Shown here one piece after another: positions 34,264 to 46,332 of a stretch of 64,000 nucleotides of DNA. Each line of letters starts with the position of its first letter. Positions within the stretch are counted from its first letter, which is position 1. The DNA is taken from assembly GCA_035772735.1 (NCBI GenBank), contig JASDFA010000007.1:141545001-141609000 (forward strand). Direction: 5' to 3'. The stretch is from Datura wrightii (Eukaryota > Streptophyta > Magnoliopsida > Solanales > Solanaceae). Below the pieces are notes generated by a model that saw only the letters and a program-made list of their open reading frames with translations, did no database searches and was not told the origin of the DNA. Both the position numbers and the translations under genes were made by a program.

Positions 34264-35931
34264 GCTAACACACACCGAAAATTGCAAAAATCTTAAATTC
34301 TCATTTATGCGAAAAATGGTTATGCCGATCAAATGAAATAATAGAACGCTCGTCACCAGGCCCCGCAGGCTACACAAAGCCAAAAATTTGGAGCCAAATG
34401 AAGACGGTCAATCAAATCTTGAGAAATCTGTGGGCTAACATACACCGAAAATCGCAAAAATTATAAATTCTAATTTATTCGAAAAATAGTTATGCCGATC
34501 AAATAAAGTGATAGGGAACCCATCACTAGGCTTTGTAGGCTTCCCACAGCCAAAATTTGGTGCCAAACGGAGACGGTCGATCAAATCTCTAGAAATCCGT
34601 GGGATAACATACACCGAAAATCGCGAAAATCGTAAATTCTTATTTATGCGAAAAATAGTGATGCCGATGAAAAGAAATGATAGGGAGCTCGTCACCAGGC
34701 CCTACAAGATGCGCACAACCAAAATTTGGGGCCAAACGGAGACGGTCAATCAAATCTCTAGAAATCTGTGGGCTAACATACACCGAAAATCGTGAAAATC
34801 ATAAATTTTCATTTATTCGAAAAATTGTTATGCCGATCAAATAAAGTGATAGGGCGCCCGTCACCAGGCCTTGTAGGCTGCCCACAGCCAATATTTGTGG
34901 CCAAACGGAGAGGTCGATCAAATCTCCAGAAATCTGTGGGCTAACACACACCGAAAATTGCAAAAATCGTAAATTCTCATTTATGCGAAAAATAGTGATG
35001 ACGATCAAACGAAATGATAGGGAGCTCATCACCAGGCCCCGCAGGCTATGCAAAGCAAAAAAATTGGGGCCAAACGGAGGCGGTTAATAAAATCTCGAGA
35101 AATCCGTGGGCTAACATACACCAAAAATCTCGAAAATCGTAAATTCTCATTTATTCGAAAAATAGTTATGTTGATCAAATAAAGTGATAGGGCGCCCGTC
35201 ACCAGGCCTTGTAGGCTGCCCACAGCCAAAATTTGGTGCAAAACGGAGACGGTCGATCAAATCTCCAAAAATCAGTGGGCTAACATACACCAAAAACCAA
35301 GAAAATCATAAATTCTCATTTATGCGAAAAATAATTATGCCGATCAAACGAAATGATAGGGCGCTCGTCACCAGGCCCTGCAGGCTAAGCACAACCAAAA
35401 TTTGGGGCCAAAAACGGAGACGATCAATCAAATCTCTAAAAATCCGTGGGCTAACATACACCGAAAATCGTGAAAATCATAAATTATAATTTATTCAAAA
35501 AATAGTTATGCCGATCAAATAAAGTGATAGGGCGCCCGTCATCACGCCTTGTAGGCTGCCCAAAGCAAAAATTTGGGGCCAAACAGAGACGGTCGATCAA
35601 ATCTCCAAAAATCTGTGGGCTAACATACACCGAAAATCGCAGAAGTTGTAAATTTTCATTTATGCAAAAAATAATTATGCCGATCAAATGAAATGATAGG
35701 GCGCTCGTCATCAAGGTTCGTAGGCTGCGCACAGCCAAAATTTTGTGCCGAACGGAGACGGTCGATCAAATCTCCAGAAATCTGTCGGCTCACACACACC
35801 GAAAATTGCGAAAATCATAAATTCTCATTTATGAAGTGATGAGGTGCTCGTAACAAGGGTTTGTAGGCTGCGCACAGCTAAAAATTGGGGCCAAGCGTAG
35901 ACGGTCAGTCAAATCTCTAGAAATCCGTAGG

Positions 35932-36500
35932 CTAACAAGCACTGAAAAGTTTGAAAGTTAGCAACATAGGCGCACTATGCCAGTGTTGACAGACCAGCCG
36001 ACATCGGATGACACATACTGACCTATGCCTAGACCCAACGCCCATCGATCAATGTCCAACGAGCGAAAATTTAAAAGGAAACACCGATGCTTATCCTTAT
36101 GCTATAAAGACAATACTATAGATTGGTGGTGGTAGTGCTGGCCTACCATGGTCGCTTGCCATGGTGGTGTCGGTTGTGGTGGGTCGTTAGGACCAGTTTT
36201 TAAATTAAAATTGTCAACCATATTGGGAAATATGTTGAATGACAGTGATAGAGGCATATTTTGAGAAAATTGGCTCCGTCAAACTGCCTTACGGCAGTTT
36301 GTCTAGATAGATCTCCAAAAAATACAAAAAATGAAAAACAAATCATATAAAACATATAATCCAGCCCAAAGTTATGATCATTAAGATAATGTGCCACTAA
36401 TAAACTCTTTTTCCGTTGATTATATTACAGTTTTAATGACATTATGTAAGATCTCATCAAAAGACTTTCATCTCGGCAGCTCTTATTTTGTGAATAAAGA
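35932..36500. repeat. B unit copy 7
   Basis: This B unit lies 2238 bp after copy 6 and is nearly identical, with the same shortened A monomer before it and the same intact hairpin. Confidence 0.87.
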
Positions 36501-37964
36501 GCTAACACACACCGAAAATTGCAAAAATCTTAAATTCTCATTTATGCGAAAAATGGTTATGCCGATCAAATGAAATAATAGAGCGCTCGTCACCAGGCCC
36601 CGCAGGCTACACAAAGCCAAAAATTTGGAGCCAAATGAAGACGGTCAATCAAATCTTGAGAAATCTGTGGGCTAACATACACCGAAAATCGCAAAAATTA
36701 TAAATTCTATTTTATTCGAAAAATAGTTATGCCGATCAAATAAAGTGATAGGGAACCCATCACTAGGCTTTGTAGGCTTCCCACAGTCAAAATTTGGTGC
36801 CAAACGGAGACGGTCGATCAAATCTCCAGAAATCCGTGGGATAACATACACCGAAAATCGCGAAAATCGTAAATTCTCATTTATGCGAAAAATAGTGATG
36901 TCGATCAAATGAAATGATAGGGCACTCGTCATCAGGACCTGCAGGCTGCGCAAAGCCAAAAATTTGAGGCCAAACGGACACGGTCAATCAAATCTCGAGA
37001 AATCCGTGGGCTAACATACACCGAAAATCACAAAAATCGTACATTCTCATTTGTTCGAGAAATAGTTATGCCGATCAAATAAAGTGATAGGGCGCCCGTC
37101 ACCAGGCCTTGCAGGCTGCCCACAGCCAAAATTTGGTGCCAAACGGAGACGGCCGATCAAATCTCCTGAAATCCGTGGGCTAACATACATCGAAAATCAA
37201 AAAAATCATAAATTCTAATTTATTCGAAAAATAGTGATACCGATCAAACGAAATGATAAGGCGATCGTCACCAGTCCCCGCAGGCTGCGCACAGCAAAAA
37301 TATTGGCCCAAACGGAGACGGTCGGTCAAATCTCCAGAAATCTGTGGGCTAACATACACCGAAAATCCGCGCAAATCGTAAATTCTCATTTATTTGAAAA
37401 ATAGTGATGCCGATCAAATGAAACGATAGGACGCCCATCACCAGGCTACGCAAAGAAAAAATTTGGGGGCAAACGGAGACGGTCGATCAAATCTCGAGAA
37501 ATCCGTGAGCTATCATACACCGAAAATCGCGAAAATTGTAAATTCTCATTTATGCGAAAAATAGTGATGCCGATCAAACCAAATGATAAGGCGATCGTCA
37601 CCAGGCCCCGCAGGCTGCCCACAGCAAAAATTTGGGGCCAAACAGAGACGGTCGATCAAATCTCCAGAAATTCGTGGGCTAACATACACCGAAAATTGCG
37701 AAAATCGTAAATTCTCATTTATTCAAAAAATTGTTATGCCGATCATATAAAGTGATAGGGCGCACGTCACCAAGCCCCGCAGGATGCGCAAAGCAAAAAT
37801 TTTGGGTCAAACGGAGATGGTCGATCAAATCTCCATAAATCCGTTGGCTAACATACATCGAAAATCGCGAAAATTGTAAATTCTCATTTATTCAAAAAAT
37901 AGTTATGCCGATCAAATAAACTTATAGGGCGCCCGTAACAAGGCCTTGTAAGCTTCCCACAGCA

Positions 37965-38144
37965 AATACACAAAATGAAAAAAAAATCATGTAAAACGGA
38001 TAATCCAGTCTAAAGTTATGATCATTAAGATAATGTGCCACTAATGAACTCTTTTTCCATCGATTATATTATAGTTTTAACAACATTATGTAATATCTCA
38101 TCAAAAGGCTTGCATCTCGATAGTTCTTATTTTGTGAATAAAGA
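37965..38144. repeat. B unit copy 8, 5'-truncated
   Basis: Only the last 180 bp of B are present, from 'aatacacaaaatg' to the 'aataaa' end. The left side joins directly to an A monomer at 'cccacagc'. Confidence 0.83.
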
Positions 38145-39167
38145 GCTAACACACACCGAAAATTACAAAAATCATAAATTCTCTTTTACGCGAGAAATGG
38201 TTATGTCGATCAAATGAAATAATAGGGCGCTCGTCACCAGGCCCCGCGGGCTACACAAAGCCAAAAATTTGGGGCCAAACGGACACGGTCAATCAAATCT
38301 CGACAAATCCGTGGGCTAACATACACCGAAAATCGCGAAAATCGTATATTCTCATTTGTTCGAGAAATAGTTATGCTGATCAAATAAAGTGATAGGGTGC
38401 CCGTCACTAGGCTTTTCAGGCTGCCCACAGTCAAAATTTGGTGCCAAACGGAGACGGCCGATCAAATCTCCTGAAATCCGTGGGCTAACATACACCGAAA
38501 ATCGCGAAAATCATAAATTCTAATTTATGCAAAAAAATAGTGATCAGATCAAACGAAATGATAAGGCGCTTGTCACCAAGCCCCGCAGGCTGTGCAAAGC
38601 AAAAAATTTTGCCCAAACGGAGACGGTCGATCAAATCTCCAGAAATCTGTGGGCTAACATACACTGAAAATCCGCGCAAATTATAAATTCTCATTTATTT
38701 GAAAAATAGTGATGCTGATCAAATGAAATGATAGGACGCCCGTCACCAGGCCCCTCAGGCTACGCAAAGAAAAAATTTGGGGCCAAACGGAGACTATCGA
38801 TCAAATCTCCAGAAATTTGTTGGCTAACATACACCGAAAATCGCGAAAATCGTAAATTCTCATTTATGAGAAAAATAGTGATTCCGATCAAATAAAATGA
38901 TAGGGCGCCCATCACTAGGCCCCGCAGGCTGCGCATAGAAGAAATTTTGGGCCAAACGGAGGCGGTCAATAAAATCTTGAGAAATCTGTGGGCTAACATA
39001 CACCGAAAATCGCAAAAATCATAAATTCTCATTTATGTAAAAAATAGTGATGCCGATCAAAAGAAATGATAGGGCGCGCGTCACTAGGGCCCGCATGCTG
39101 CTCACAGCAAAAATTTTGGGCCAAACGGAGACGGTCGATCAAATCTCCAGAAATTCGTGGGCTAACA

Positions 39168-40504
39168 TGTCACGCCCCGCCTTGGGGGGTATGACTGGCA
39201 CCTGGTGCCCTACTAGGACTTGAACTGCTAGACTACTGAGCCTGAGCACGTCTGGTGCCTGGCTGGCTCTAACTCAGATTTCTGGAAACAAAGGGCTATA
39301 TAACGGCTGTAAACACATCCTCCGGCGTACTGGGCCTATAGCCACCTGTACCTGTAAACTGATTCTGATCTGTTTCAGTACTAAACTGATTCTTTACTGA
39401 TTATACTGTTTCTGAGATCTTTATTTAACTGCTTGGCTAATTTGTAGCCGGGATACTATCTGTCTGAATGGCTAATCTGTAGCCATAAAATTGTCTGTCT
39501 ATCTGATTTTACTTTACTAACTTTTATTCTGAAAATCTATCTCTTTTTATTCTACCACATGCTTGCTAATCACACAATAAGTTATACTGAATCTGGAATG
39601 CTAACTCGCCCTTGGCGCATGCTTTACTAACTTTCGGACTGGATACGATACGGCAACACAACTCAGAATCTATTAGACTTACCTAATTCTCAACATTCAA
39701 CTCTGCGAGCTTCAAATATGGAGTTTACTATGATTTACCAAGCTAAGACTTACTAAATTGCCGAAGAACAACTTTACATACCTTAACCTCGAGTTATCCG
39801 ACTGTCGGACGAGGCTCGGTCAGTATTCCAGCTAAATCTCCCCAACTGCATTCATAAACACGTCAATTAATACTAAATACAACACTATTCTGAAGGATGG
39901 CGTCACTTTCGATATAATTATAGCCTAAACTTAGGATTATCGAAAGACAGTCGAAACCTTGCTATTTTTCAAAAGTCCAGAAGGGAGAAGTATTTACTTC
40001 ACAGCTAGGAACACATAGACACTAGTTTGGAGCAATTCCACTTACCTTAGTCCGGTAGCTCAATGATTTGTCGGTCGTATTTCGCGAAACTAAATACGTA
40101 GGAATGCTCCCTGCTGCTAAATACTTCGGTATCTGGAGTTAATTTAAGTTTAGACTACGTTTGGCAGCGTAATCAAACGATAATATATCACTCCTCTTCG
40201 TCTCTCTCTGTTTCTCTGCGTTTTCTAGAAATTCTTATTGATTTAAATGAAATTAAACTGAAGTGGGGCTTTATATACTTGAGCCTTGACAGGGCCAACG
40301 TGTCACGGAGCCAACGCGGAGGCTCCACCTCCGTGACACGTTGCCATCGCGGAGGGGCTCTGCCTCGGCTCCTTCCGCGATGGTTCGACAGGTTACCCGT
40401 CCGATCCTTTCCCGGGCTTTTCTCTAGCACGTATGGCTTCCAAATATGCTTAACCAACGTGCGAATAGGCCATCTAGGTGTCAGGAATCTTACGGGGTAT
40501 ATCA
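39168..40504 (-). mobile_element. solo LTR of Tekay type (1337 bp) with TAACA duplications
   Basis: On the minus strand it runs TGATATACCCCG (40504 downward) to CGTGACA (39168). TAACA flanks it at 39163-39167 and 40505-40509. It is homologous to the start, promoter and end of the LTR at 3201-5963 but lacks about 1.4 kb of the middle. With no internal region and intact target duplications it is a solo LTR, normally produced by recombination between the two LTRs of one element. It retains the inverted repeat (40299-40340) and TATA box (40270-40278). Confidence 0.93.
40270..40340 (-). promoter_or_regulatory. TATA box and inverted repeat of the 39.2-kb solo LTR
   Basis: GTATATAAA lies at 40270-40278 on the minus strand. 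Perfect arms CGTGTCACGGAG (40299-40310) and CTCCGTGACACG (40329-40340) lie just upstream of it in LTR sense. Confidence 0.72.
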
Positions 40505-40983
40505 TAACATAATCCGAAAATCGCGAAAATCGTAAATTCTCATTTATTCGAAAAATAGTTATGTCGATCAAATAAAGTGATATGGCGCCCGTCACCAGGC
40601 CTTGTAGGCTGCCCACAGCAAAAATTTAGGGCCAAATGGAGACGGTCGATCAAATCTCGAGAAATCCGTGGGCTAACAAACACCGCAAATTGCAAAAATC
40701 ATAAATTCTCTTTTATGCGAAAAATAGTTATGCCGATCAAATGAAATGATAGGGCGCTCGTCATCAAGGTTCATAGGCTGTGCACAGCCAAAATTTGGGG
40801 TCTAACGGAGATGGTCGATCAAATCTCCAGAAATCTGTGGGTTCACACACACCGAAAATCTTAAAAATCATAAATTCTCATTTATGAAGTGACAGGGCGC
40901 TCGTCACCACGGTTTGTAGGCTGCGCACGACCAAAATTTTGGGCCGAGCGGAGACGGTCAGTCAAATCTCGAGAAATCCGTGG

Positions 40984-41554
40984 GCTAACACCCACTGAAA
41001 AGTTTGAGAATTAGCAACATAGGCTCACTATGCTAGTGTCGACAGACCGGCCGACATCGGATGACACATGTTGACCTATGCCGAGATCCAACGCCCATCG
41101 ATCAATGACCAGCGAGCAAAAATTTAAAAGGAAACACCAATTCTTATCCTTATGCTATAAAGACAATGCTAGAGATTGGTGGTGGTAGTGCTGACCTACC
41201 ATGGTCGCTTGCCATGGTGGTGTCGACTGTGGTGGGTTGTTAGGACCAGTTTTTAAATTAAAATTATAAACCATATTGGGAAATATGTTGAATGACTTTG
41301 ATAGAGGAATAATTTTTACAAAATAGTCTCCGCCAAACCGCCTTGCGGTAGTTTGTCCAGATAGATCTCAAAAAAATACACAAAATGAAAAAAAAAACAT
41401 GTAAAACGGATAATCCAGCCCAAAGTTATGATCATTAAGATAATGTGCCACTAATGAACTCTTTTTCCGTCGATTATATTATAGTTTTAACAACATTATG
41501 TAATATCTCATCAAAAGGCTTGCATCTCGGCAGTTCTTATTTTGTGAATAAAGA
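40984..41554. repeat. B unit copy 9
   Basis: This 571-bp B unit is preceded by a shortened A monomer near 40887. The hairpin is partly eroded ('aaaccgccttgcggtagttt'). Confidence 0.86.
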
Positions 41555-42542
41555 GCTAACACACACCGAAAATTGCAAGAATCGTAAATTCTCATTTATG
41601 CAAAAAATAGTGATGCCGATCAAATGAAATGATAGGGCGCTCGTCACCAGGCCCCGCAGGCTACGCAAAGCAAAAAATTTGGGGACAAACGGAGATGGTC
41701 GATAAAATCTCGAGAGATCCGTGGGCGTTAATACACCGAAAATTGCGAAAATCATAAATTCTCATTTATTCGAAAAATAGTTATGCCGATCAAATAAAGT
41801 GATAGGTCGCCCGTCACCAGGCCTTGCAGGCTGCCCACAGTCAAAATTTGGTGCCAAACAGAGACGATCGACCAAATCTCCAGAAATCCGTGGGCTAACA
41901 TACACCGAAAATTGCAAAAATCATAAATTCTAATTTATGTGAAATATAGTGATACGGATCAAACGAAATGATAGGGCACTCGTCAACAGGCCCCGCAGGC
42001 TGCGCACAGCCAAAATTTGGGGCCAAACAGAGACGGTCAATCAAATTTCCAGAAATTTGTGGGCTAACATATACCGAAAATTGTGAAAATCATAAATACT
42101 CATTTATTCAAAAAATAATGATGCCGCTCAAATGAAATGATAGGACACCCGTCACCAGGCCCCGCAGGCTACCCATAGTAAAAATTTGGGGCCAAACGGA
42201 GACGGTCGATCAAATCTCGAGAAATCTGTGGGCTAACATACACCGAAAATCGCAAAAATCGTAAATTCTCATTTATGCGAAAAATAGTGATGCCCATCAA
42301 ACGAAATGATAGGGCACGCGTCATCAAGGTTCATAGGCTGCGCACAGCCAAAATTTTGGCCGAACGGAGACGGTCGATCAAATCTCCAGAAATCTTTGGG
42401 ATCACAAACACCGAAAATCGCGAAAATCATAAATTCTCATTTATGAAGTGATGGGGCGCTCTTCACCAGGGTTTGTAGTCTGCGCACCGCCAAAATTTGG
42501 GGCCGAGCGGAGACGGTCAGTCAAAACTCAAGAAATCCGTGG

Positions 42543-43112
42543 GCTAACACGCACTAAAAAGTTTGAAAGTTAGGAACATAGGCGCATTATGTCAGTGTCG
42601 ATAGACCGGCCGACATCGGATGACACATGTTGACCTATGCCAAAACCCAATGTCCATCGATAAATGCCAAGTGAGCGAAAATTTAAAAGAAAACATTTAT
42701 GCTTATCCTTATGCCATAAAGACAATTCTAGAGATTGGTGGTGGTAGTGCTGGCCTACCATGGTCGCTTGCCATGGTGGTGTCGGATGTGGTGGGTCGTT
42801 AGGACCAATTTTTAAATTAAAATTGTCAACAATATTGGGAAATATGTTGAATAACTAAGATAGAGGCATATTTTTAGAAAATTGGATCCGCCAAACCGCA
42901 TTACGATAGTTTGTCCAGATTGATCTAAAAAAAAATACACAAAATAAAAATAAAACATGTAAAACGGATAATTCAGCCTAAAGTTATAATCATTAAGATA
43001 ATGTGCCACTAATGAAATCTTTTTCCGTTGATTATATTATAGTTTTAACCAAATTATGTAAGATCTCATCAAAAGACTTGCATCTCGGCAGTTCTTATTT
43101 TGTGAATAAAGA
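42543..43112. repeat. B unit copy 10
   Basis: A 570-bp B unit 1559 bp after copy 9, preceded by a shortened A monomer. The hairpin is disrupted ('aaaccgcattacgatagttt'). Confidence 0.86.
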
Positions 43113-44132
43113 GCTAACACACACCGAAAATTGCAAAAATCGTAAATTCTCTTTTATGCAAAAAATAGTTATGCCAATCAAATGAAATAATAGGGCGCTC
43201 GTCACCACGCCCCGCAGGCTACGCAAAGCTAAAAATTTGGGGCCAAACGGAGATGGTCAATCAAATCTCGAGAAATTCGTGGGCTAACATACACCGAAAA
43301 TCGCGAAAATCGTAAATTCTCATTTATTCCAAAAATAGTTATGCCGATCAAATAAAGTGATAGGGAGCCCGTCACCAGGCCTTGTAGGTTGCCCACAGCC
43401 AAAATTTGGTGCCAAACGGAGACGCTCGATCAAATCTCCAGAAATCTGTGGGCTAACATACACCGAGCATCGCGAAAATCGTAAAATTCTAATTTATGCA
43501 GAAAATAGTGATGTCGATCAAACGAAATGATAGGGAGCTTGTCAAAAGGCCCCGCAGGCTGCGCACAGCCGAAATTTTGGGCCAAACAGAGATGGTCGAT
43601 CAAATCTCCAGAAATCCGTGGACTAACATACACCGAAAATTGCGAAAATCATAAATTCTCATTTATTCGAAAAATTGTTATGCCGATCAAATAAAGTGTT
43701 AGGGCGCCCTTCACCAGGCCTGTTAGGCTGCCCACAGAAAAAATTTGGTGCCAAACGGAGACGGTCGATCAAATCTCTAGAAATTTGTGGGCTAACATAC
43801 ACCGAAAATCGCGAAAATCGTAAATTCTAATTTATGCGAAAAATAGTGATGCCGATCAAATGAAATGATAGGGCGCCTGTCACCAGGCTCCGCAAAGCCA
43901 AAATTTTGGGCCAAACGGAGACGATCGATCAAATCTCGATAAATCCGTGGGCTAACATACACCGAAAATCGTGAAAATCATAAATTCTCATTAATGGCAT
44001 AAATAGTGATGCCGATCAAACGAAATAATAGGGCGCGCGTCACTAGGCCCTGCAGGCTGCGCACAACAAAAATTTTGGGCCAAACAGAGACGGTCGATCA
44101 AATCTCCCGAGATTCCTGGGCTAACACACACC

Positions 44133-44387
44133 GATAGAGGCATATTTTTAGAAAATTGGCTCCACCAAACCGCCTTACGGCAGTTTGTCCAGATAGAACT
44201 CGAAAAAAATACACAAAAATGAAAAACAATCATATAAAGCAAATAATCCAGCCCAAAGTTATGATCATTAAGATAATGTGCCACTAATGAACTCATTTTC
44301 CATCGATTATATTACATTTTTAACAACATTATGTAAGGTCTCATCAAAAGAATTGCATCTCGCCAGTTCTTATTTTGTGAATAAAGA
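44133..44387. repeat. B unit copy 11, 5'-truncated
   Basis: The last 255 bp of B, starting 'gatagaggcatattttta', join directly to an A monomer after 'gctaacacacacc'. The missing half is gone from the left edge inward. Confidence 0.84.
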
Positions 44388-45806
44388 GCTAACACACACC
44401 GAAAATTGCAAAAATCATAAATTCTCTTTTATGAGAAAAATGGTTATCTGATCAAATGAAATAATAGGGCGCTCGTCACCAAGCCCTGCAGGCTACGTAA
44501 AGCCAAAAATTTGGGGCCAAACGGAGACGGTCAATCAAATCTCGAGAAATCTGTGGGCTAACACACACCGAAAATCGCAAAAAACGTAAATTCTCATTTA
44601 TTCGAAAAATAGTTATGCCGATCAAATAAAGTAACAGGGCGCCAGTCACCGGGCCTTGTAGGCTGCCCACAGCCAAAATTTGGTGCCAAACGGAGACGGT
44701 CGATCAAATCTCGAGAAATCCGTGGGCTAACATACACCGAAAATCGCGAAAATCGTAAATTATCATTTATGCGAAAAATAGTGATGCTGATCACACGAAA
44801 TGATAGGGCGCGCGTCACCAGGACCTGCAGGCTGCGCACAACAAAATATTTGGGCCAAATAGAGACGGTCGGTCAAATCTCCAGAAATCCGTGGGCTAAT
44901 ATACACCAAAAATCAAAAAATCGTAAATTCTCATTTATTTGAAAAATTATTATGTCGATCAAATAAAATGATAGGGCGCCCATCACCAGGCCTCGCAGGC
45001 TGCGCAAAGCGAAAATTTTGGTCCAAATGGAGACTGTTGATCAAATCTCCAGAAATCCGTGGGCTAACATACACCGAAAATCGCGAAAATCATAAATTCT
45101 CATTTATGAGAAAAATAGTGATTCCGATCAAATGAAATGATAGGGAGCCCGTCACCAGGCCCCGCAGGCTGCGCACAGCCAAAATTTGATGCCAAACGGA
45201 GACGGTCGATCAAATCTCCAGAAATCTGTGGGCGTTTATACACCGAAAATCGCAAAAATCGTAAATTCTAATTTATGCAAAAAATAGTGATGCCGATCAA
45301 ATGAAATTATATGGGCCCCATCATAAGGCCTCGCAGGCTACGCAAAGCCAAAACTTGGGGCCAAACAGAGACGGTCGATCAAATCTCGGGAAATCCGTGG
45401 GCTAATACACCGAAAATTGCGAAAATCGTAAATTATCATTTATGCGAAAAATAGTGATGCCGATCAAATGAAATGATAGGGCGCGCATCACCAGGCCCTG
45501 CAGGCTGCGGCACAGTCAAAATTTGGGGACAAACGGAGGCGGTCGATCAAATCTCGAGAAATCCGTGGGCTAACATATGCCGAAAATCGCGAAAATCGTA
45601 AATTCTCATTTATTCGAAAAATAGTTATGCCGATCAAATAAAGTGATAGGGCGCCCGTCACCAGGCCTTGTAGGATGCCCACAACCAAAATCATATATTC
45701 TCATTTATGAAGTGATGGGACGCTCTTCACCAGGGTTTTTAGGCTGCGCACTGCCAAAATTTGGGGCCGAGCGGAGATGGTCAGTAAAATCTCGAGAAAT
45801 CTGTGG

Positions 45807-46332
45807 GCTAACACACACTGAAAAGTTTGAAAGTTAGCAACATAGGCACACTATGCTAGTGTCAACAGACCGGCCGACATCGGATGACACATGCTGACCT
45901 ATGCCGAGACCCAACGCCCATCGATCAATGCCCAGCGAGCCAAAATTTTAAAGGAAACACGGATGCTTATCCTTATGCTATAAAGACAATACTAGAGATT
46001 GGTGGTGGTAGTGCTGGCCTACCATGGTCGCTTGCCATGGTGGTACCTGTTGCGGTGGATCGTTAGGACCAGTTTTTAAATTAAAATCGTCAACCATATT
46101 GGGAAATATGTTGAATGACTGCGATAGAGGCATATTTTTAGAAAATTGGAAAAAATACACAAAATGAAAAAAAATTATGTAAAACGGATAATCCAGCCCA
46201 AAGTTATGATCATTAAGATAATGTGCCACTAATGAACTCTTTTTCCGTCGATTATATTAGAGTTTTAACAAAATTATGTAAGATCTCATCAAAAGACTTG
46301 CATCTCGGCAGTTCTTATTTTGCTAATAAAGA
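45807..46332. repeat. B unit copy 12, small internal deletion
   Basis: This B unit is 526 bp long because about 44 bp containing the hairpin are missing ('gaaaattgg' runs straight into 'aaaaaatacac' near 46149). It is preceded by a shortened A monomer near 45703. Confidence 0.85.

Larger units (their letters stand above)
33440..37900. repeat. tandem higher-order repeat of about 2237 bp (A plus B, two copies)
   Basis: Private features recur at an offset of 2237 bp, for example the B-internal segment at 34154 and 36391, and the 'aggtt(c)ataggctgcgcac...tttgtgcc' monomer at about 33470 and 35707. Each copy contains one B preceded by a shortened A monomer. A shorter third relative of some monomers appears at 38.1-38.4 kb. 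Confidence 0.85.
30461..39167. repeat. right A/B satellite array, part 1
   Basis: About 44 A monomers with two full B units and one truncated B. Right-type subfamilies alternate here. One has 'tagttatgccgatcaaataa', 'ccttgtaggctgcccac' and 'aatttggtgcc'. Another has 'tagtgatgccgatcaaacga', 'ccccgcaggctgcgcac' and 'ttttgggcc'. 'ggagacgg' is usual where the left array has 'ggaggcgg'. No gene is supported. Confidence 0.95.
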
